From contig NZ_FNIJ01000018.1 of assembly GCF_900103845.1 (NCBI RefSeq), positions 1-64,000 on the forward strand: 64,000 nt of DNA, in the 5' to 3' direction. Origin of the DNA: Pseudomonas jinjuensis (lineage in GTDB: Bacteria > Pseudomonadota > Gammaproteobacteria > Pseudomonadales > Pseudomonadaceae). Below the pieces are notes generated by a model. It searched no databases, was not told the origin of the DNA, and saw only the letters and a list, made by a program, of their open reading frames with translations. Below, piece after piece: positions 18,610 to 28,047 of the stretch. The number at the start of each line of letters is the position of its first letter. The first letter of the stretch is position 1. The position numbers and the translations under genes are program-made.

Positions 18610-19359
18610 GTGGCGCCTGTCCACCGGTTGCTTCGAGCCACGCCCCTGCTGGGGCTCGTCCTGAGCCTTTGCGGCTGCCTCATATCCAAGGCCCCGCTGA
18701 TCCGCTCCACCGACACCCCGCTGCCGGTCGGCGCCCATCTCGTGCAGCAGACTGAGCAGGGCGGCAAGCTGGTCGCCGATGTCAGCGAGGCACCGCTGCA
18801 ACTCAGCCTCCGCGACGGCTGGTATGTGGCGAGCCGGAACGGCAAGCCGGTGCACCTGTTTCGCCTGGGCCGGATCGACGAATCGACCTGGCTGGTGATG
18901 CTCGACCAGCGCCCGTTGGGCAAGCATTTCGTCTATCACTGGGCGTACCGGCGCAATGACCTGTTCTATCTGCGCGCTGCGGATGAAAAGGATTTCAAGG
19001 CCTGGGCCAATCAGCAGGGCATCGCTGCCGGCTGGAGCGAGTCAGGCGAGGATGACGTCGAGATCCAGGATATTGCGCTGCTGGTGCGCGCCACCCCGGC
19101 GGATATCGGGCGGGTTTCCGGGCCCGGGGCCCGGAGCATGGCGTTCAGGCTGTTGCCCGCCTCCGCTCCCGAACCGGCCGTGGCGCAAGCGCAGGGCGCA
19201 GGCCGCAACGCCACTCCCGCTCCGGCCGACCTCTGCGGGGGCCGCCACTGCCTGATGCTCGACGACGGCAGGCTCATCTACCGCACGGAAGGTTACGAGA
19301 CCCCCATGTGGTACTACGAGGATGGCCGGCTGATGCCGCAGGCGGAGCGACCGCAATGA
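18610..19359 (+). CDS. Hypothetical lipoprotein, GTG start
   Basis: The protein is 249 residues from a GTG at 18610. That start is favoured because GGAAGGAG lies 7 bases upstream and the reading then begins VAPVHRLLRATPLLGLVLSL, a signal peptide ending in a lipobox-like LCGC. The mature part has no domain I recognise. It contains repeated short beta-type patterns such as LSLRDGWYVASRNGKPVHLF and LMLDDGRLIYRTEGYETPMWYYEDGRL. Its stop overlaps the next start (ATGA), so the two proteins are translationally coupled and probably act together at the envelope. Confidence 0.75.
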   Translation: MAPVHRLLRATPLLGLVLSLCGCLISKAPLIRSTDTPLPVGAHLVQQTEQGGKLVADVSEAPLQLSLRDGWYVASRNGKPVHLFRLGRIDESTWLVMLDQRPLGKHFVYHWAYRRNDLFYLRAADEKDFKAWANQQGIAAGWSESGEDDVEIQDIALLVRATPADIGRVSGPGARSMAFRLLPASAPEPAVAQAQGAGRNATPAPADLCGGRHCLMLDDGRLIYRTEGYETPMWYYEDGRLMPQAERPQ

Positions 19360-19856
19360 CGATGCCCTGGACCGGACTGGCGCTCGCCGTCCTGCTGCAA
19401 GTCGCCGCCGCGCTGCCGGCGCAGGCGGAATCCTCGCTGCGCATCTGCAATCGCTCCACCGAGCGGAGCATGACGGTGGCCGTGCTGTTCCAGCAGGATC
19501 CCTTCTACCCGGTCAGCCAGATCTGGCACATTTTCGGCTGGACCGCGCTGGGGCCGGGGAACTGCACCGATGCCGCATCCGCCTACGGCGGGACGATCGC
19601 CTACATTTCCCCGATCGACTCCTCGGTGAGAGATCGTCCGAAGGTCATGCATTACCCGCTGTACGAAGGCGAGATGCCCTACGACAAGCCGATCGGAGTC
19701 GAGACCTTCTTCTGCGTGAAGAGCGATGGCTTCGAACGCCACGAGGCGAGCCGGGCTGCCCACCAGTCCTGCCCTTCGGGCTGGTATCTGCAGTTGTTCA
19801 GCCTGTTCATCTATGTCGGCAAGGACACCGACTTCACCCTTAACCTGGGCAATTGA
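19356..19856 (+). CDS. Exported DUF1036-like protein
   Basis: The protein is 166 residues. A cleavable signal peptide (LALAVLLQVAAALPAQA) is followed by SSLRICNRSTERSMTVAVLF, a tryptophan/glycine segment (WHIFGWTALGPGNC), and a C-terminal half with VETFFCVKSDGFE and CPSGWYLQLF. The order CN..., W..GW..L.PG.C, FC matches the DUF1036 family of small secreted proteins of unknown role. The cysteines probably form disulfides. Its ATG overlaps the upstream lipoprotein stop by ATGA. No function can be assigned. Confidence 0.7.
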   Translation: MTMPWTGLALAVLLQVAAALPAQAESSLRICNRSTERSMTVAVLFQQDPFYPVSQIWHIFGWTALGPGNCTDAASAYGGTIAYISPIDSSVRDRPKVMHYPLYEGEMPYDKPIGVETFFCVKSDGFERHEASRAAHQSCPSGWYLQLFSLFIYVGKDTDFTLNLGN

Positions 19857-19962
19857 TCCGTCTCGCGTCGATACCGCCACGTACTATTCTCAAAGCCGTA
19901 CTTCACGAACGGCCGCCACGGCCCCTGCGTCGCGACCCTCCCGGCCCCTGAGGAGAAGCGTC

Positions 19963-21516
19963 ATGCGTGTCAGTCCGTCATTCCGTGTTGCCCTCCTCGC
20001 CCTGCTCGCCCTCGCCGGCTGCGACGACAAGGACGACATCGCCGCCAAGGCGCCCCAGGCCGCGCCGGTCGCCGAGACGCCCGCAGCGGCGCCTGCCGCC
20101 CCTCCGCCCGCCGCCCCAGCCGAAGCCCCGGCCACGCCGCCGCGCGATCCGGTGTTCAGCGCCGAACAGCTCGACCAGATGCTCGCCCCGCTGGCGCTGT
20201 ATCCGGACTCGCTGCTGGCCCAGGTGCTGATGGCGACGACCTACCCCGGCAATGTCGCGGATGCCGTGGCCTGGTCGAAGGCCCACCCGGACGCCAAGGG
20301 CGACGACGCCGTGCGCCAGGTGGCGAACCAGCCGTGGGACCCGAGCGTGCAGTCGCTGGTGGCCTTCCCCGACGTGCTGGTCACCCTCGGCCGGGACCCG
20401 GCCTGGGTGCAGCGCGTCGGCGACGCCTTCCTCGCCCAGCCGGACGCGGTGATGGATTCGGTGCAGCGCCTGCGCCGACATGCCAGGGCGGCGGGCAACC
20501 TGGAATCCAACGACAAGCAGACGGTGACCGTGCAGGAAGCACCACCCGCGGCGCCGCCCCCCGCAGCCTCATCCGATTCCACCGTCGTGGTGCAGCAGCC
20601 GGCGCCGGCGCAGACCATCGTCATCCAGCCGGCCGATCCGCAGGTCGTCTACGTGCCCAGCTACAACCCGAACACCGCCTACGGCAGCTGGCCCTATCCG
20701 TCTTCGCCGCCGGTCTACTATCCGCCGCCGCCCTCGGCCCTCGAACAGGTCGGCACTGCGCTGGCCACCGGGCTGGCGTTCGGCGCCGGGGTGGCCATCG
20801 TCAACTCGCTGTGGGGCGACTGCGACTGGGGCCGCGGCGACGTGGACATCGACGTCAACCGCTACAACAACATCAACGTCAACCGGCGGATCGACAACAA
20901 CGTCTGGCGCCACGATCCGCTGTACCGCAACGGCGTGCCCTATCGCGACCGGGTGAGCCAGCAGCAGTTCGACCGGCGCCTCGGCGACAGCGCCCAGCGC
21001 GACGCCTACCGCGGCTTCGACCAGCAGCGCAGCGCCGAACGCGCCCGTGCCCGCGAGAGCCTGCAGCAGCGCGGCATCGCCGCCCCGGCGACGAGCAATC
21101 GCGAAGCCATCCAGCGCGCGCAGACCGCCGGCCGCGACCTGCGCAACGATCCCCAGGCCCGCCAGCGCGCCCAGGCCACGCTGCGGGAACGCCAGCATGC
21201 CGGTGCCGGCCAGCAGTGGCGCCAGCGCCAGCAGGCGTCCGGGCAGAACCGCCCGCTGGCCCGCGACGGCAGCCACCAGCGGCAGACCTCGCAGCGCAAC
21301 CTGCAGGCCCGCCAGCAGGTGCGCCAGCAACACGCCGCGGCCGTCCAGGGACCGCGCAACAATGCCTTCGCCGGTTCGCGCAACCCCAGCCAGGCCCGCG
21401 CCAACATCGATCGCGGCCGCGCCAGCCAGCTCGCCGCCAGCCGGCCACATGCGTCGGGCGGCGGACGCCAGGTCCATCGCCCCGCCCGTGGTGGCGGCGG
21501 ATTCCATCGGCGCTGA
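19963..21516 (+). CDS. DUF3300-domain lipoprotein
   Basis: The protein is 517 residues. The signal MRVSPSFRVALLALLALAGC has lipobox LAGC and is followed by an Ala/Pro-rich linker. The DUF3300 domain (about 65-230) shows QLDQMLAPLALYPDSLLAQVLMATTYP, VAWSKAHPDAKGDDAVRQV and LVAFPDVLVTLGRDPAWVQRVGDAFLAQ. Then come a Pro/Tyr-rich stretch (VVYVPSYNPNTAYGSWPYPS), a short hydrophobic helix (GTALATGLAFGAGVAIV) and a long Arg/Gln-rich, basic low-complexity tail. The family is envelope-associated and of unknown function. It is followed 13 bases later by a DUF2950 gene, a conserved pairing. Confidence 0.85.
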   Translation: MRVSPSFRVALLALLALAGCDDKDDIAAKAPQAAPVAETPAAAPAAPPPAAPAEAPATPPRDPVFSAEQLDQMLAPLALYPDSLLAQVLMATTYPGNVADAVAWSKAHPDAKGDDAVRQVANQPWDPSVQSLVAFPDVLVTLGRDPAWVQRVGDAFLAQPDAVMDSVQRLRRHARAAGNLESNDKQTVTVQEAPPAAPPPAASSDSTVVVQQPAPAQTIVIQPADPQVVYVPSYNPNTAYGSWPYPSSPPVYYPPPPSALEQVGTALATGLAFGAGVAIVNSLWGDCDWGRGDVDIDVNRYNNINVNRRIDNNVWRHDPLYRNGVPYRDRVSQQQFDRRLGDSAQRDAYRGFDQQRSAERARARESLQQRGIAAPATSNREAIQRAQTAGRDLRNDPQARQRAQATLRERQHAGAGQQWRQRQQASGQNRPLARDGSHQRQTSQRNLQARQQVRQQHAAAVQGPRNNAFAGSRNPSQARANIDRGRASQLAASRPHASGGGRQVHRPARGGGGFHRR

Positions 21517-21529
21517 CAGGAGACACGCA

Positions 21530-22438
21530 ATGAAAGCCGCAATCCGGATTGCCGCCGTCCTGCTGTCGTTCCTGCTGGCGCAGGCCCCGCACGCCCAGCA
21601 GCAGAGCTTCCCCAGCGCGGATGCCGCCGCCGAAGCCTTCGTCGCCGCGCTGGGAACGCAGAAGGCTGACGAGGCGAAACTCGCGAAGTTGCTCGGCGCC
21701 GACTGGCGCACCTACATCCCCACCGAAGGCGTGGAGCGCAAGGATGTCGATGCCTTCCTCGCGCTCTACGAGGAGAAGCACGTCATCCATACCGATGCCC
21801 CGGGGCGCGTGCACCTGCAGGTGGGCAACGATCCCTGGACCCTGCCCATGCCGATCCGCCAGGAAAAGGCCGGCTGGAGCTTCGATACCAGGGCCGCCGG
21901 CGCGGAAATCCGCACGCGGCGCATAGGCCGCAACGAGGATGCCGCCATCCATGCGGTGGAGGCCTATCACGACGCGCAGATGGACTACGCCGAGGCCGAC
22001 CGCAACGGCGACGGCGTGCTCGAATACGCGCAGAAGTTCATCAGCAGCGACGGCCAGCACGACGGCCTGTACTGGCCCGACGAAGCCGACGGGGATGAAA
22101 GCCCGCTCGGCCCGCTGTTCGGCGACACCAATCCGGGCGAGGCCAAGCGCGGCGAAGGCTGGCACGGCTACCACTACCACATCCTCACCGCCCAGGGCCC
22201 GTCGGCGCCCGGCGGAGCCTACGACTACATGCTGGGCGAGCACATGAGCCGCGGCTTCGCGCTGGTCGCCTGGCCGGTCAGGTACGGCGACAGCGGGATC
22301 ATGAGCTTCATGATCAGCCACGACGGCCAGGTGTTCCAGAAGGACCTCGGGCCGAACGGCGGGAAGACCGCGCTGGAGATGAAGCGCTTCGATCCGGACA
22401 GCAGCTGGAGCGAGGTCGCGGAACCGGCAGCGCCCTGA
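21530..22438 (+). CDS. Exported DUF2950-family protein
   Basis: The protein is 302 residues. A signal peptide (IAAVLLSFLLAQAPHAQQ) leads to the DUF2950 pattern: FPSADAAAEAFVAALGTQKADEAKLAKLLG, RIGRNEDAAIHAVEAYHDAQMDYA, GDGVLEYAQKFISSDGQHDGLYWP, GYHYHILTAQGPSAPGGAYDYM and GFALVAWPVRYGDSGIMSFMISHDGQVFQKDLG. The ATG at 21530 has AGGAG upstream. It is periplasmic by prediction. It sits directly after the DUF3300 lipoprotein gene, and the two families are often neighbours, which suggests a shared envelope role not yet known to me. Confidence 0.85.
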   Translation: MKAAIRIAAVLLSFLLAQAPHAQQQSFPSADAAAEAFVAALGTQKADEAKLAKLLGADWRTYIPTEGVERKDVDAFLALYEEKHVIHTDAPGRVHLQVGNDPWTLPMPIRQEKAGWSFDTRAAGAEIRTRRIGRNEDAAIHAVEAYHDAQMDYAEADRNGDGVLEYAQKFISSDGQHDGLYWPDEADGDESPLGPLFGDTNPGEAKRGEGWHGYHYHILTAQGPSAPGGAYDYMLGEHMSRGFALVAWPVRYGDSGIMSFMISHDGQVFQKDLGPNGGKTALEMKRFDPDSSWSEVAEPAAP

Positions 22439-22530
22439 GCGGCGGGCCCGCCGGGAGGGCCGGCGAGTTTGCCCGCAGGCCGCGTCTCTGCTAGTGTCCG
22501 CAGGTTCAGAGCCCGCCGCCGAGAAGTACC

Positions 22531-22773
22531 ATGGCCCGCAAGAAAGCCCCCATCGATTTCGAACAGTCCCTCGCCGAACTGCAGACGCTGGTGGAGCGCC
22601 TGGAGAGCGGCGAACTGTCCCTGGAAGACTCCCTCGGCGCCTTCGAGCAGGGCATCCGCCTGACCCGCGAATGCCAGACGGCACTGAGCCAGGCCGAGCA
22701 GAAGGTGCAGATCCTCCTCGAACGCGACGGCGAACTCAGCGAGGCGCCCTTCGACCCGGCAGACGAAGCATGA
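22531..22773 (+). CDS. xseB: Exodeoxyribonuclease VII small subunit
   Basis: The protein is 80 residues, the usual size. The coiled-coil signature of XseB is clear: [53 protein letters not shown]. It pairs with XseA (encoded elsewhere) in the nuclease that degrades single-stranded DNA. It overlaps ispA by ATGA, the standard xseB-ispA(-dxs) arrangement in gammaproteobacteria. Confidence 0.95.
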   Translation: MARKKAPIDFEQSLAELQTLVERLESGELSLEDSLGAFEQGIRLTRECQTALSQAEQKVQILLERDGELSEAPFDPADEA

Positions 22774-23657
22774 TCGCGACGTACCAGGCGCGCTGCCAGG
22801 CGCGCGTCGATGCCGCGCTGGAAAGCCTGTTCATCCCGCCCCGTGAAGAACTCGCCCGCATCTACCAGGCCATGCGCTACAGCGTGGTCAACGGCGGCAA
22901 GCGCGTGCGCCCGCTGCTCGCCTACGCCGCCTGCGAAGCCCTCGGCGGCGACATCGCCCGCGCCGACGGCGCCGCCTGCGCGGTGGAGCTGATCCACGCC
23001 TATTCGCTGGTGCACGACGACCTGCCGGCGATGGACGACGACGACCTGCGCCGCGGCCAGCCGACCACCCACATCGCCTTCGACGAGGCCTGCGCGATCC
23101 TCGCCGGCGACGGCCTGCAGGCGCTGGCCTTCGAGGTGCTGGCGGACAACAAGCTGAACCCGCAGGACGCCCAGACCCGCCTGGACATGGTCCTCTGCCT
23201 GTCCCGCGCCGCCGGTTCCGCCGGCATGGTCGGCGGCCAGGCCATCGACCTCGAAGCGGTGGGCCGCAGGATCGACCAGGCCGCCCTGGAAACCATGCAC
23301 CGGCACAAGACCGGCGCGCTGATCGAAGCCAGCGTGCGCCTCGGCGCCCTCGCCAGCGGCCAGGCCGGCGCCGCCAGCCTCGACGCGCTGGCCCGCTACG
23401 CGCAGGCCATCGGCCTGGCCTTCCAGGTGCAGGACGACATCCTCGACGTGGAAAGCGACACCGCCACCCTCGGCAAGACCCAGGGCAAGGACCAGGCCCA
23501 CGACAAGCCCACCTACCCCGCCCTGCTCGGCCTCGACGCGGCCAAGGCCTACGCCGTCGACCTGTGCGAGCAGGCGCTGGCGGCGCTGCAGGGCTTCGGC
23601 GAGCGCGCCGAACTGCTGCGCGAACTGGCCCGCTACATCGTCGAAAGACGCAGCTAA
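22770..23657 (+). CDS. ispA: Farnesyl diphosphate synthase (geranyltranstransferase)
   Basis: The protein is 295 residues. This trans-prenyltransferase condenses IPP with DMAPP and then GPP to give farnesyl diphosphate. The first aspartate-rich motif is [20 protein letters not shown] and the second is [32 protein letters not shown] (IPP-binding Arg) and [10 protein letters not shown] are in place. Its start overlaps the xseB stop. Its own stop overlaps by 3 bases the stop of a convergent AraC-type regulator, and dxs, normally next, is about 7 kb away. Confidence 0.96.
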   Translation: MIATYQARCQARVDAALESLFIPPREELARIYQAMRYSVVNGGKRVRPLLAYAACEALGGDIARADGAACAVELIHAYSLVHDDLPAMDDDDLRRGQPTTHIAFDEACAILAGDGLQALAFEVLADNKLNPQDAQTRLDMVLCLSRAAGSAGMVGGQAIDLEAVGRRIDQAALETMHRHKTGALIEASVRLGALASGQAGAASLDALARYAQAIGLAFQVQDDILDVESDTATLGKTQGKDQAHDKPTYPALLGLDAAKAYAVDLCEQALAALQGFGERAELLRELARYIVERRS

Positions 23658-24694
23658 CCGCCGCCCCTTTCCTGTCTGAACGCCCCCGGACTGGTGCCGT
23701 ACCAGCGGAGGAATGCGCGGGTGAAGCTCCTCAGTTCCCGGTAGCCGAGATGTTCGGCCACTTCGCCGATATCCAGCGCGCCCTCGCGGAGCAGGTCGCT
23801 GGCCAGATAGCGGCGCTGTATTTCGACGATCTCGCTGAAGCTCCATCCTTCGCGCAGCAGGGCGCGGTGCAACGTGCGCGGCGTCATGTGCAGGCGTTCG
23901 GCGAGCCGCTCCAGGCTCAGCCCATGCTGCATACCGGCCAGCACGGCAGTCGCCACCTGCTCCAGCAGCGTGCCCTGCGAACTCTGCTCGGCGTAACCGA
24001 GCAAGGCGCCTTCCAGCGCATTGCACACCGCCGGACTGCCAGCGGTGCGCTCGACCCGCAGGGCGGAGAGGTCCAGTAGCAGCTCGTCGCGCTCGGCGCC
24101 GAACACCACCGCGCCGCCAGTGATCTTCTGCCAGGGACCGGGATCGTTCGGCATGGGGCGGCGCAGGCGCATTTCCAGCAAGGTCGGCGGCATGCCCGGC
24201 TCGCTCTTCTGGTAGCGGATCTGGTTGGCGAACCAGTAGTCGATCTCCTCGGCGGCGGACTGCAATGGCTGCGCCGCCAGCACCACCAGGTGGAATCGGC
24301 CGCCCTCCACCTCGTAGTGCAATCGCAGGTGCCCGCACAGCAGCGGCCAGTAGCGCTCCATCACCTCCAGCCCGGCGAGGCGGCTGGGCATCAGTTGCAT
24401 CAGGTAGGCCAGGCCGAGCAGCTGGCCGGCATCGCTGTGGCGCGCCGCGATCAGGCCAATGGCCGGGTCGCCGCTGAGTTCGCGGGCCACTTCCCAGAAG
24501 CGCCGGACGAGAAACGCGGGCAGCCGCTGGTTGCCCTGGCGCAGGCCGGCCAGGGCGGCGCCCCACTCCTGCTGCTGCAGTTCGAGATCGACGCCGAGCG
24601 CCTCCAGGGCCTGCACCCCCGCGTTGATGATGGACGGACATACGGACGGTCGATTGCTGTGCAGCGGAAAAGTATTTGTCAGCCGATGACTCAT
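23654..24694 (-). CDS. AraC-family transcriptional regulator (OruR/ArgR-like, Arabinose_bd type)
   Basis: In this 346-residue protein the N-terminal domain (about 15-215) resembles the Arabinose_bd (PF12625-type) domain of AraC regulators that respond to small organic ligands: VQALEALGVDLELQQQEWG, FWEVARELSGDPAIGLIAARH. The C-terminal double helix-turn-helix has GLSLERLAERLHMTPRTLHRALLREG and IGEVAEHLGYRELRSFTRAFLRWYGTSPGAFR. It is read away from the DUF1302 gene, from which it is separated by 116 bases, so control of that operon is likely. Its 3' end collides with ispA. Confidence 0.88.
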   Translation of the reverse strand: MSHRLTNTFPLHSNRPSVCPSIINAGVQALEALGVDLELQQQEWGAALAGLRQGNQRLPAFLVRRFWEVARELSGDPAIGLIAARHSDAGQLLGLAYLMQLMPSRLAGLEVMERYWPLLCGHLRLHYEVEGGRFHLVVLAAQPLQSAAEEIDYWFANQIRYQKSEPGMPPTLLEMRLRRPMPNDPGPWQKITGGAVVFGAERDELLLDLSALRVERTAGSPAVCNALEGALLGYAEQSSQGTLLEQVATAVLAGMQHGLSLERLAERLHMTPRTLHRALLREGWSFSEIVEIQRRYLASDLLREGALDIGEVAEHLGYRELRSFTRAFLRWYGTSPGAFRQERGGG

Positions 24695-24810
24695 GCCCCG
24701 TTTCCCAATGCTCCATTGTCGGTCCCCGGACCGCGCCGCCAGACAGCCAACTCTCCCCGCCCGGCGCGCTCCCGGCACCCCATTACAAAAACAACAGGTG
24801 ATTCAAGAGC

Positions 24811-26646
24811 ATGAAACACTTCACCACCTGCCGTACAGCCGACCGGCGCCAGCAACCCGGACTGCTGGCCGCGGCAATAGCCCTGGCGCTGCTGCCATCC
24901 TCGCCGCCGCAGGCCGCAACCTGGCAGCTCGACGATGACTGGAGCCTGACCAGCAACACCACCCTCAGCCTGGGCACAAGCCGGGCCCTGCAAGGCGCCG
25001 ACAAGGACCTGCTGACCAGGGCCGACGCCGCCGGCATCGGCAGGAGCGGACGCGGCATCAACTACAACGGCGACGACGGCAGGCTCAACTTCGACAAGGG
25101 CGACAGCATTTCCACCCTGTTCAAGGGCCTGACCGATTTCGACCTGAACGACGGCAGCCAGGGCGCCTTCCTGCGCTTCAAGTACTGGTACGACCACGCC
25201 CTGGAAACGGGCGATGGCGACTTCACCGGATTCGACGATTCCGGCTGGCAGGACCTGGCGAAGTTCAAGGGCTTCGAGAACCTCGACGCCTACCTCTGGA
25301 AGGACTTCCAGGTGGCCGATCGCACGCTCGGCGTGAAGGTCGGCAAGCACGTGCTGAGCTGGGGCGAGGCGCTGTTCCTGCAGAACGGCGTGAACGCCAT
25401 CAACCCGCTGGACGTCTCCGCCTTCAACCGCCCCGGCGTGGAGCTGAAGGAGGGCCAGCTGCCGGTGGAAATGCTCAGCTTCAACTACGACCTCTCCGAC
25501 GCGGTCAGCCTGGAAGGCTTCTGGCAGTACAACTTCCGGCCCTCGGTGCTGGATGGCTGCGGCACCTTCTTCAGCGCCAACGACAACATCCAGGAAGGCT
25601 GCCAGGTCGATTTCATGATCGCCGGCGGCACCGGCACCACGCAGCAGGCGCTGGCCCAGGGCCGCTTCCTGCAGCGCACCGCCAGCGACATGCCGGGCGA
25701 CACCGGGCAGTACGGCCTGGCCGCGCACTACGTGATCGGCGCGCTGAACGACGCCGACCTCGGCCTCTACTACGCCAGCTACCACAGCCGCACGCCGCAG
25801 ATCAGCGGAGTGATTTCCCGCCGTGGTCCGTCGAGCGCCACGGCCACCAACATCGACACCGGCGACTATTTCACCGTCTACCCGGAAGACATCCGCATGT
25901 TCGGCGCCAGCCTCAGCGGCGTGGTCGGCACCACGGCGGTTTTCGGCGAGCTGAGCTATCGCCCGAACCAGCCGATCGGCTTCAACCCGGCCGACCTGGT
26001 GGCGCTGCTGACCGGCCAGACCAACACGACGATCGACCCGATGACCCCCGCGGAGCTGGCGGCGAAACGCGGCAGCGCGGTGCAGGGCTACGCACGCGAG
26101 GAAGTCTGGCAGTTCAGCCTGGGCGCCACCGACACCCTGTCCAACGTGCTCGGTGCCCAGCGCCTGGCGTGGGCCGGCGAACTCGGCGCGAACTGGATCG
26201 GCGGACTCGGTGGCCAGCGCTTCGGTCGCGCCGGCGGTTTCGGCCGCACGCCGACCAGCAACGGCGCGGCCTGCACCGCTGCATCCGCGGCCGGCATTCC
26301 GGGCGGCCTGAGCGCGGCGGAACTGGCGCAATACAACGCCGACAACTGCAACACCCACGGCCTGTACACCGACTACTCCTGGGGCTACCGCCTGCGCCTG
26401 GCGCTGAACTACGAGGCCCTGCTGCCGGCCACCGTGATCACCCCGTCGATCAACTGGCGTCACGACGTCGAGGGCAACGGCCCGAACTTCCAGGAAGGCC
26501 AGCAGGCCGCGGGCATCGCCCTGGCCTTCGACTACCGCAACGACTACTCGCTGGAGCTCGCCTACAACGAGTTCTTCGGCTCCAACGAGTTCTCCACCAT
26601 CGATGACCGCGACTTCGCGTCCGTCACCGTCAAAGCGAGCTTCTGA
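24811..26646 (+). CDS. DUF1302-family outer-membrane protein
   Basis: The protein is 611 residues. After a signal peptide (LLAAAIALALLPSSPPQAA) come long amphipathic beta strands rich in aromatic and Gly residues (FLRFKYWYDHALETGDGDF, VGKHVLSWGEALFLQNGVNAINPLDVSAF, a characteristic DUF1302 block), ending in a phenylalanine (VTVKASF) as expected for an outer-membrane barrel. Family members are found with DUF1329 proteins and RND pumps in clusters for hydrophobic compounds such as steroids and terpenoids. Here DUF1329 follows by 2 bases. An RND gene is not present. Confidence 0.85.
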   Translation: MKHFTTCRTADRRQQPGLLAAAIALALLPSSPPQAATWQLDDDWSLTSNTTLSLGTSRALQGADKDLLTRADAAGIGRSGRGINYNGDDGRLNFDKGDSISTLFKGLTDFDLNDGSQGAFLRFKYWYDHALETGDGDFTGFDDSGWQDLAKFKGFENLDAYLWKDFQVADRTLGVKVGKHVLSWGEALFLQNGVNAINPLDVSAFNRPGVELKEGQLPVEMLSFNYDLSDAVSLEGFWQYNFRPSVLDGCGTFFSANDNIQEGCQVDFMIAGGTGTTQQALAQGRFLQRTASDMPGDTGQYGLAAHYVIGALNDADLGLYYASYHSRTPQISGVISRRGPSSATATNIDTGDYFTVYPEDIRMFGASLSGVVGTTAVFGELSYRPNQPIGFNPADLVALLTGQTNTTIDPMTPAELAAKRGSAVQGYAREEVWQFSLGATDTLSNVLGAQRLAWAGELGANWIGGLGGQRFGRAGGFGRTPTSNGAACTAASAAGIPGGLSAAELAQYNADNCNTHGLYTDYSWGYRLRLALNYEALLPATVITPSINWRHDVEGNGPNFQEGQQAAGIALAFDYRNDYSLELAYNEFFGSNEFSTIDDRDFASVTVKASF

Positions 26647-26648
26647 TC

Positions 26649-27986
26649 ATGATGAGAAAACTGCCCTTCGCACTCGCCCTGCTCGCCGCCTGCGCCGTCG
26701 TCCAGGCCAGGCAGACCGACGCCGGCAAGCTCGACGCCGCGCTCACCCCGACCGGCGCCGAACGCGCCGCCAATGCCGATGGCAGCATCCCGGCCTGGGA
26801 TGGCGGCATGCAGCCCGGCGCCGCGGCCATCAGCGCCAGCGGCGACTACAGCGACCCGTACGCCGCCGAGAAGCCGCTGTACAGCGTGACCCGGGACAAC
26901 CTCGCCCAGTACAGGGCGCTGCTCAGCCCCGGCCAGCAGGCGATGTTCGCCCGCTTCCCGGAATACCGCATGAACGTCTACCCCAGCCATCGCAGCGCCA
27001 GCCTGCCCAGGGCCTACGTGGACGAGTCGCGCGCCAATCTCGGCAAGGTCGAGCTGAGCGACAACGGCTACGGCCTCAAGGGCTACGACTACGGCGTGGC
27101 CTTCCCCGAGCCCAGCGAAGCCCTGGAGGTCATGTGGAACCATCTGACCCGCTACCGCGGCGGTTCGGTGCGCCGTCAGTTCGCCTCGGCGACGGTACAG
27201 GCAAAGGGCGACTTCACCATCGTCGGCTATGACGCCCTGACGGCGTTCCGCGAGCGCGTGAAAGGCCTCGATCCCACCGAGAACCTGCTGTTCTTCAACC
27301 GCATCGTCACCAACAGCCCGTCGCGCTATGCCGGCGAGGTGACCCTGGTCCACGAGCCGCTGAACCAGGTCGCCGAAGCCCGCAACGCCTGGCAGTACAT
27401 CCCCGGCCAGCGCCGCGTGCGCCGCGCGCCCACCGTCGCCTACGACAGCAGCGCGCGCTACAGCTTCGGCCAGGTGGTGGCCGACAGCGTCGACGGCTAC
27501 AACGGCGGCCCCGACCGCTACGACTGGAAACTGATCGGCAAGCAGGAACTGCTGGTGGGCTACAACGCCTACAAGCTGGCCAGCAAGTCGCAGAAGTACA
27601 GCGACGTGCTCAAGCCCGGCTACCTCAACCCCGACCTGGCGCGCTTCGAGAAGCATCGCGTATGGGTGATCGAGGCGACCCTCAAGCCAGGCGCCCGCCA
27701 TGTCTACGCCAAGCGCCGTTTCTACATCGACGAGGACACCTGGCAGGTGATGGTCGGCGACATCTACGACAGCCGTGGCGAACTGTGGCGCAGCTACGAG
27801 TCGCACCTGTACGTGATGCACGACATCCAGCTGCCGCTCACCGCCGTGGAAGCGACCTACGACCTGATCTCCGGCCGCTACGCAACCAACTACATGACCA
27901 ACGAGATCGGCCAGAAGATGGAGTTCGGCGCAGAGATACAGGTCGCCGAATTCACCCCGGCCCAGCTCAAGCGACTCGGCAAGTGA
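26649..27986 (+). CDS. DUF1329-family exported lipid-binding-like protein
   Basis: The protein is 445 residues. The signal peptide is MMRKLPFALALLAACAVVQA (an internal AAC could mimic a lipobox, but the processing site after VQA is more likely). DUF1329 features include GAERAANADGSIPAWDGGM, VYPSHRSASLP, the block ENLLFFNRIVTNSPSRYAGEV, QRRVRRAPTVAYD and RFYIDEDTWQVMVGDIYDSRGELWR. The fold is related to the LolA/LppM-like lipid carriers, so a periplasmic carrier of a hydrophobic compound between membranes is a reasonable inference. It is translated 2 bases after DUF1302. Confidence 0.87.
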   Translation: MMRKLPFALALLAACAVVQARQTDAGKLDAALTPTGAERAANADGSIPAWDGGMQPGAAAISASGDYSDPYAAEKPLYSVTRDNLAQYRALLSPGQQAMFARFPEYRMNVYPSHRSASLPRAYVDESRANLGKVELSDNGYGLKGYDYGVAFPEPSEALEVMWNHLTRYRGGSVRRQFASATVQAKGDFTIVGYDALTAFRERVKGLDPTENLLFFNRIVTNSPSRYAGEVTLVHEPLNQVAEARNAWQYIPGQRRVRRAPTVAYDSSARYSFGQVVADSVDGYNGGPDRYDWKLIGKQELLVGYNAYKLASKSQKYSDVLKPGYLNPDLARFEKHRVWVIEATLKPGARHVYAKRRFYIDEDTWQVMVGDIYDSRGELWRSYESHLYVMHDIQLPLTAVEATYDLISGRYATNYMTNEIGQKMEFGAEIQVAEFTPAQLKRLGK

Positions 27987-28047
27987 CCCCGCATGGAGTC
28001 CGCCTGCGGCGGGCTCTTCCAACCATCCAACAGTGGAAACCACAACA

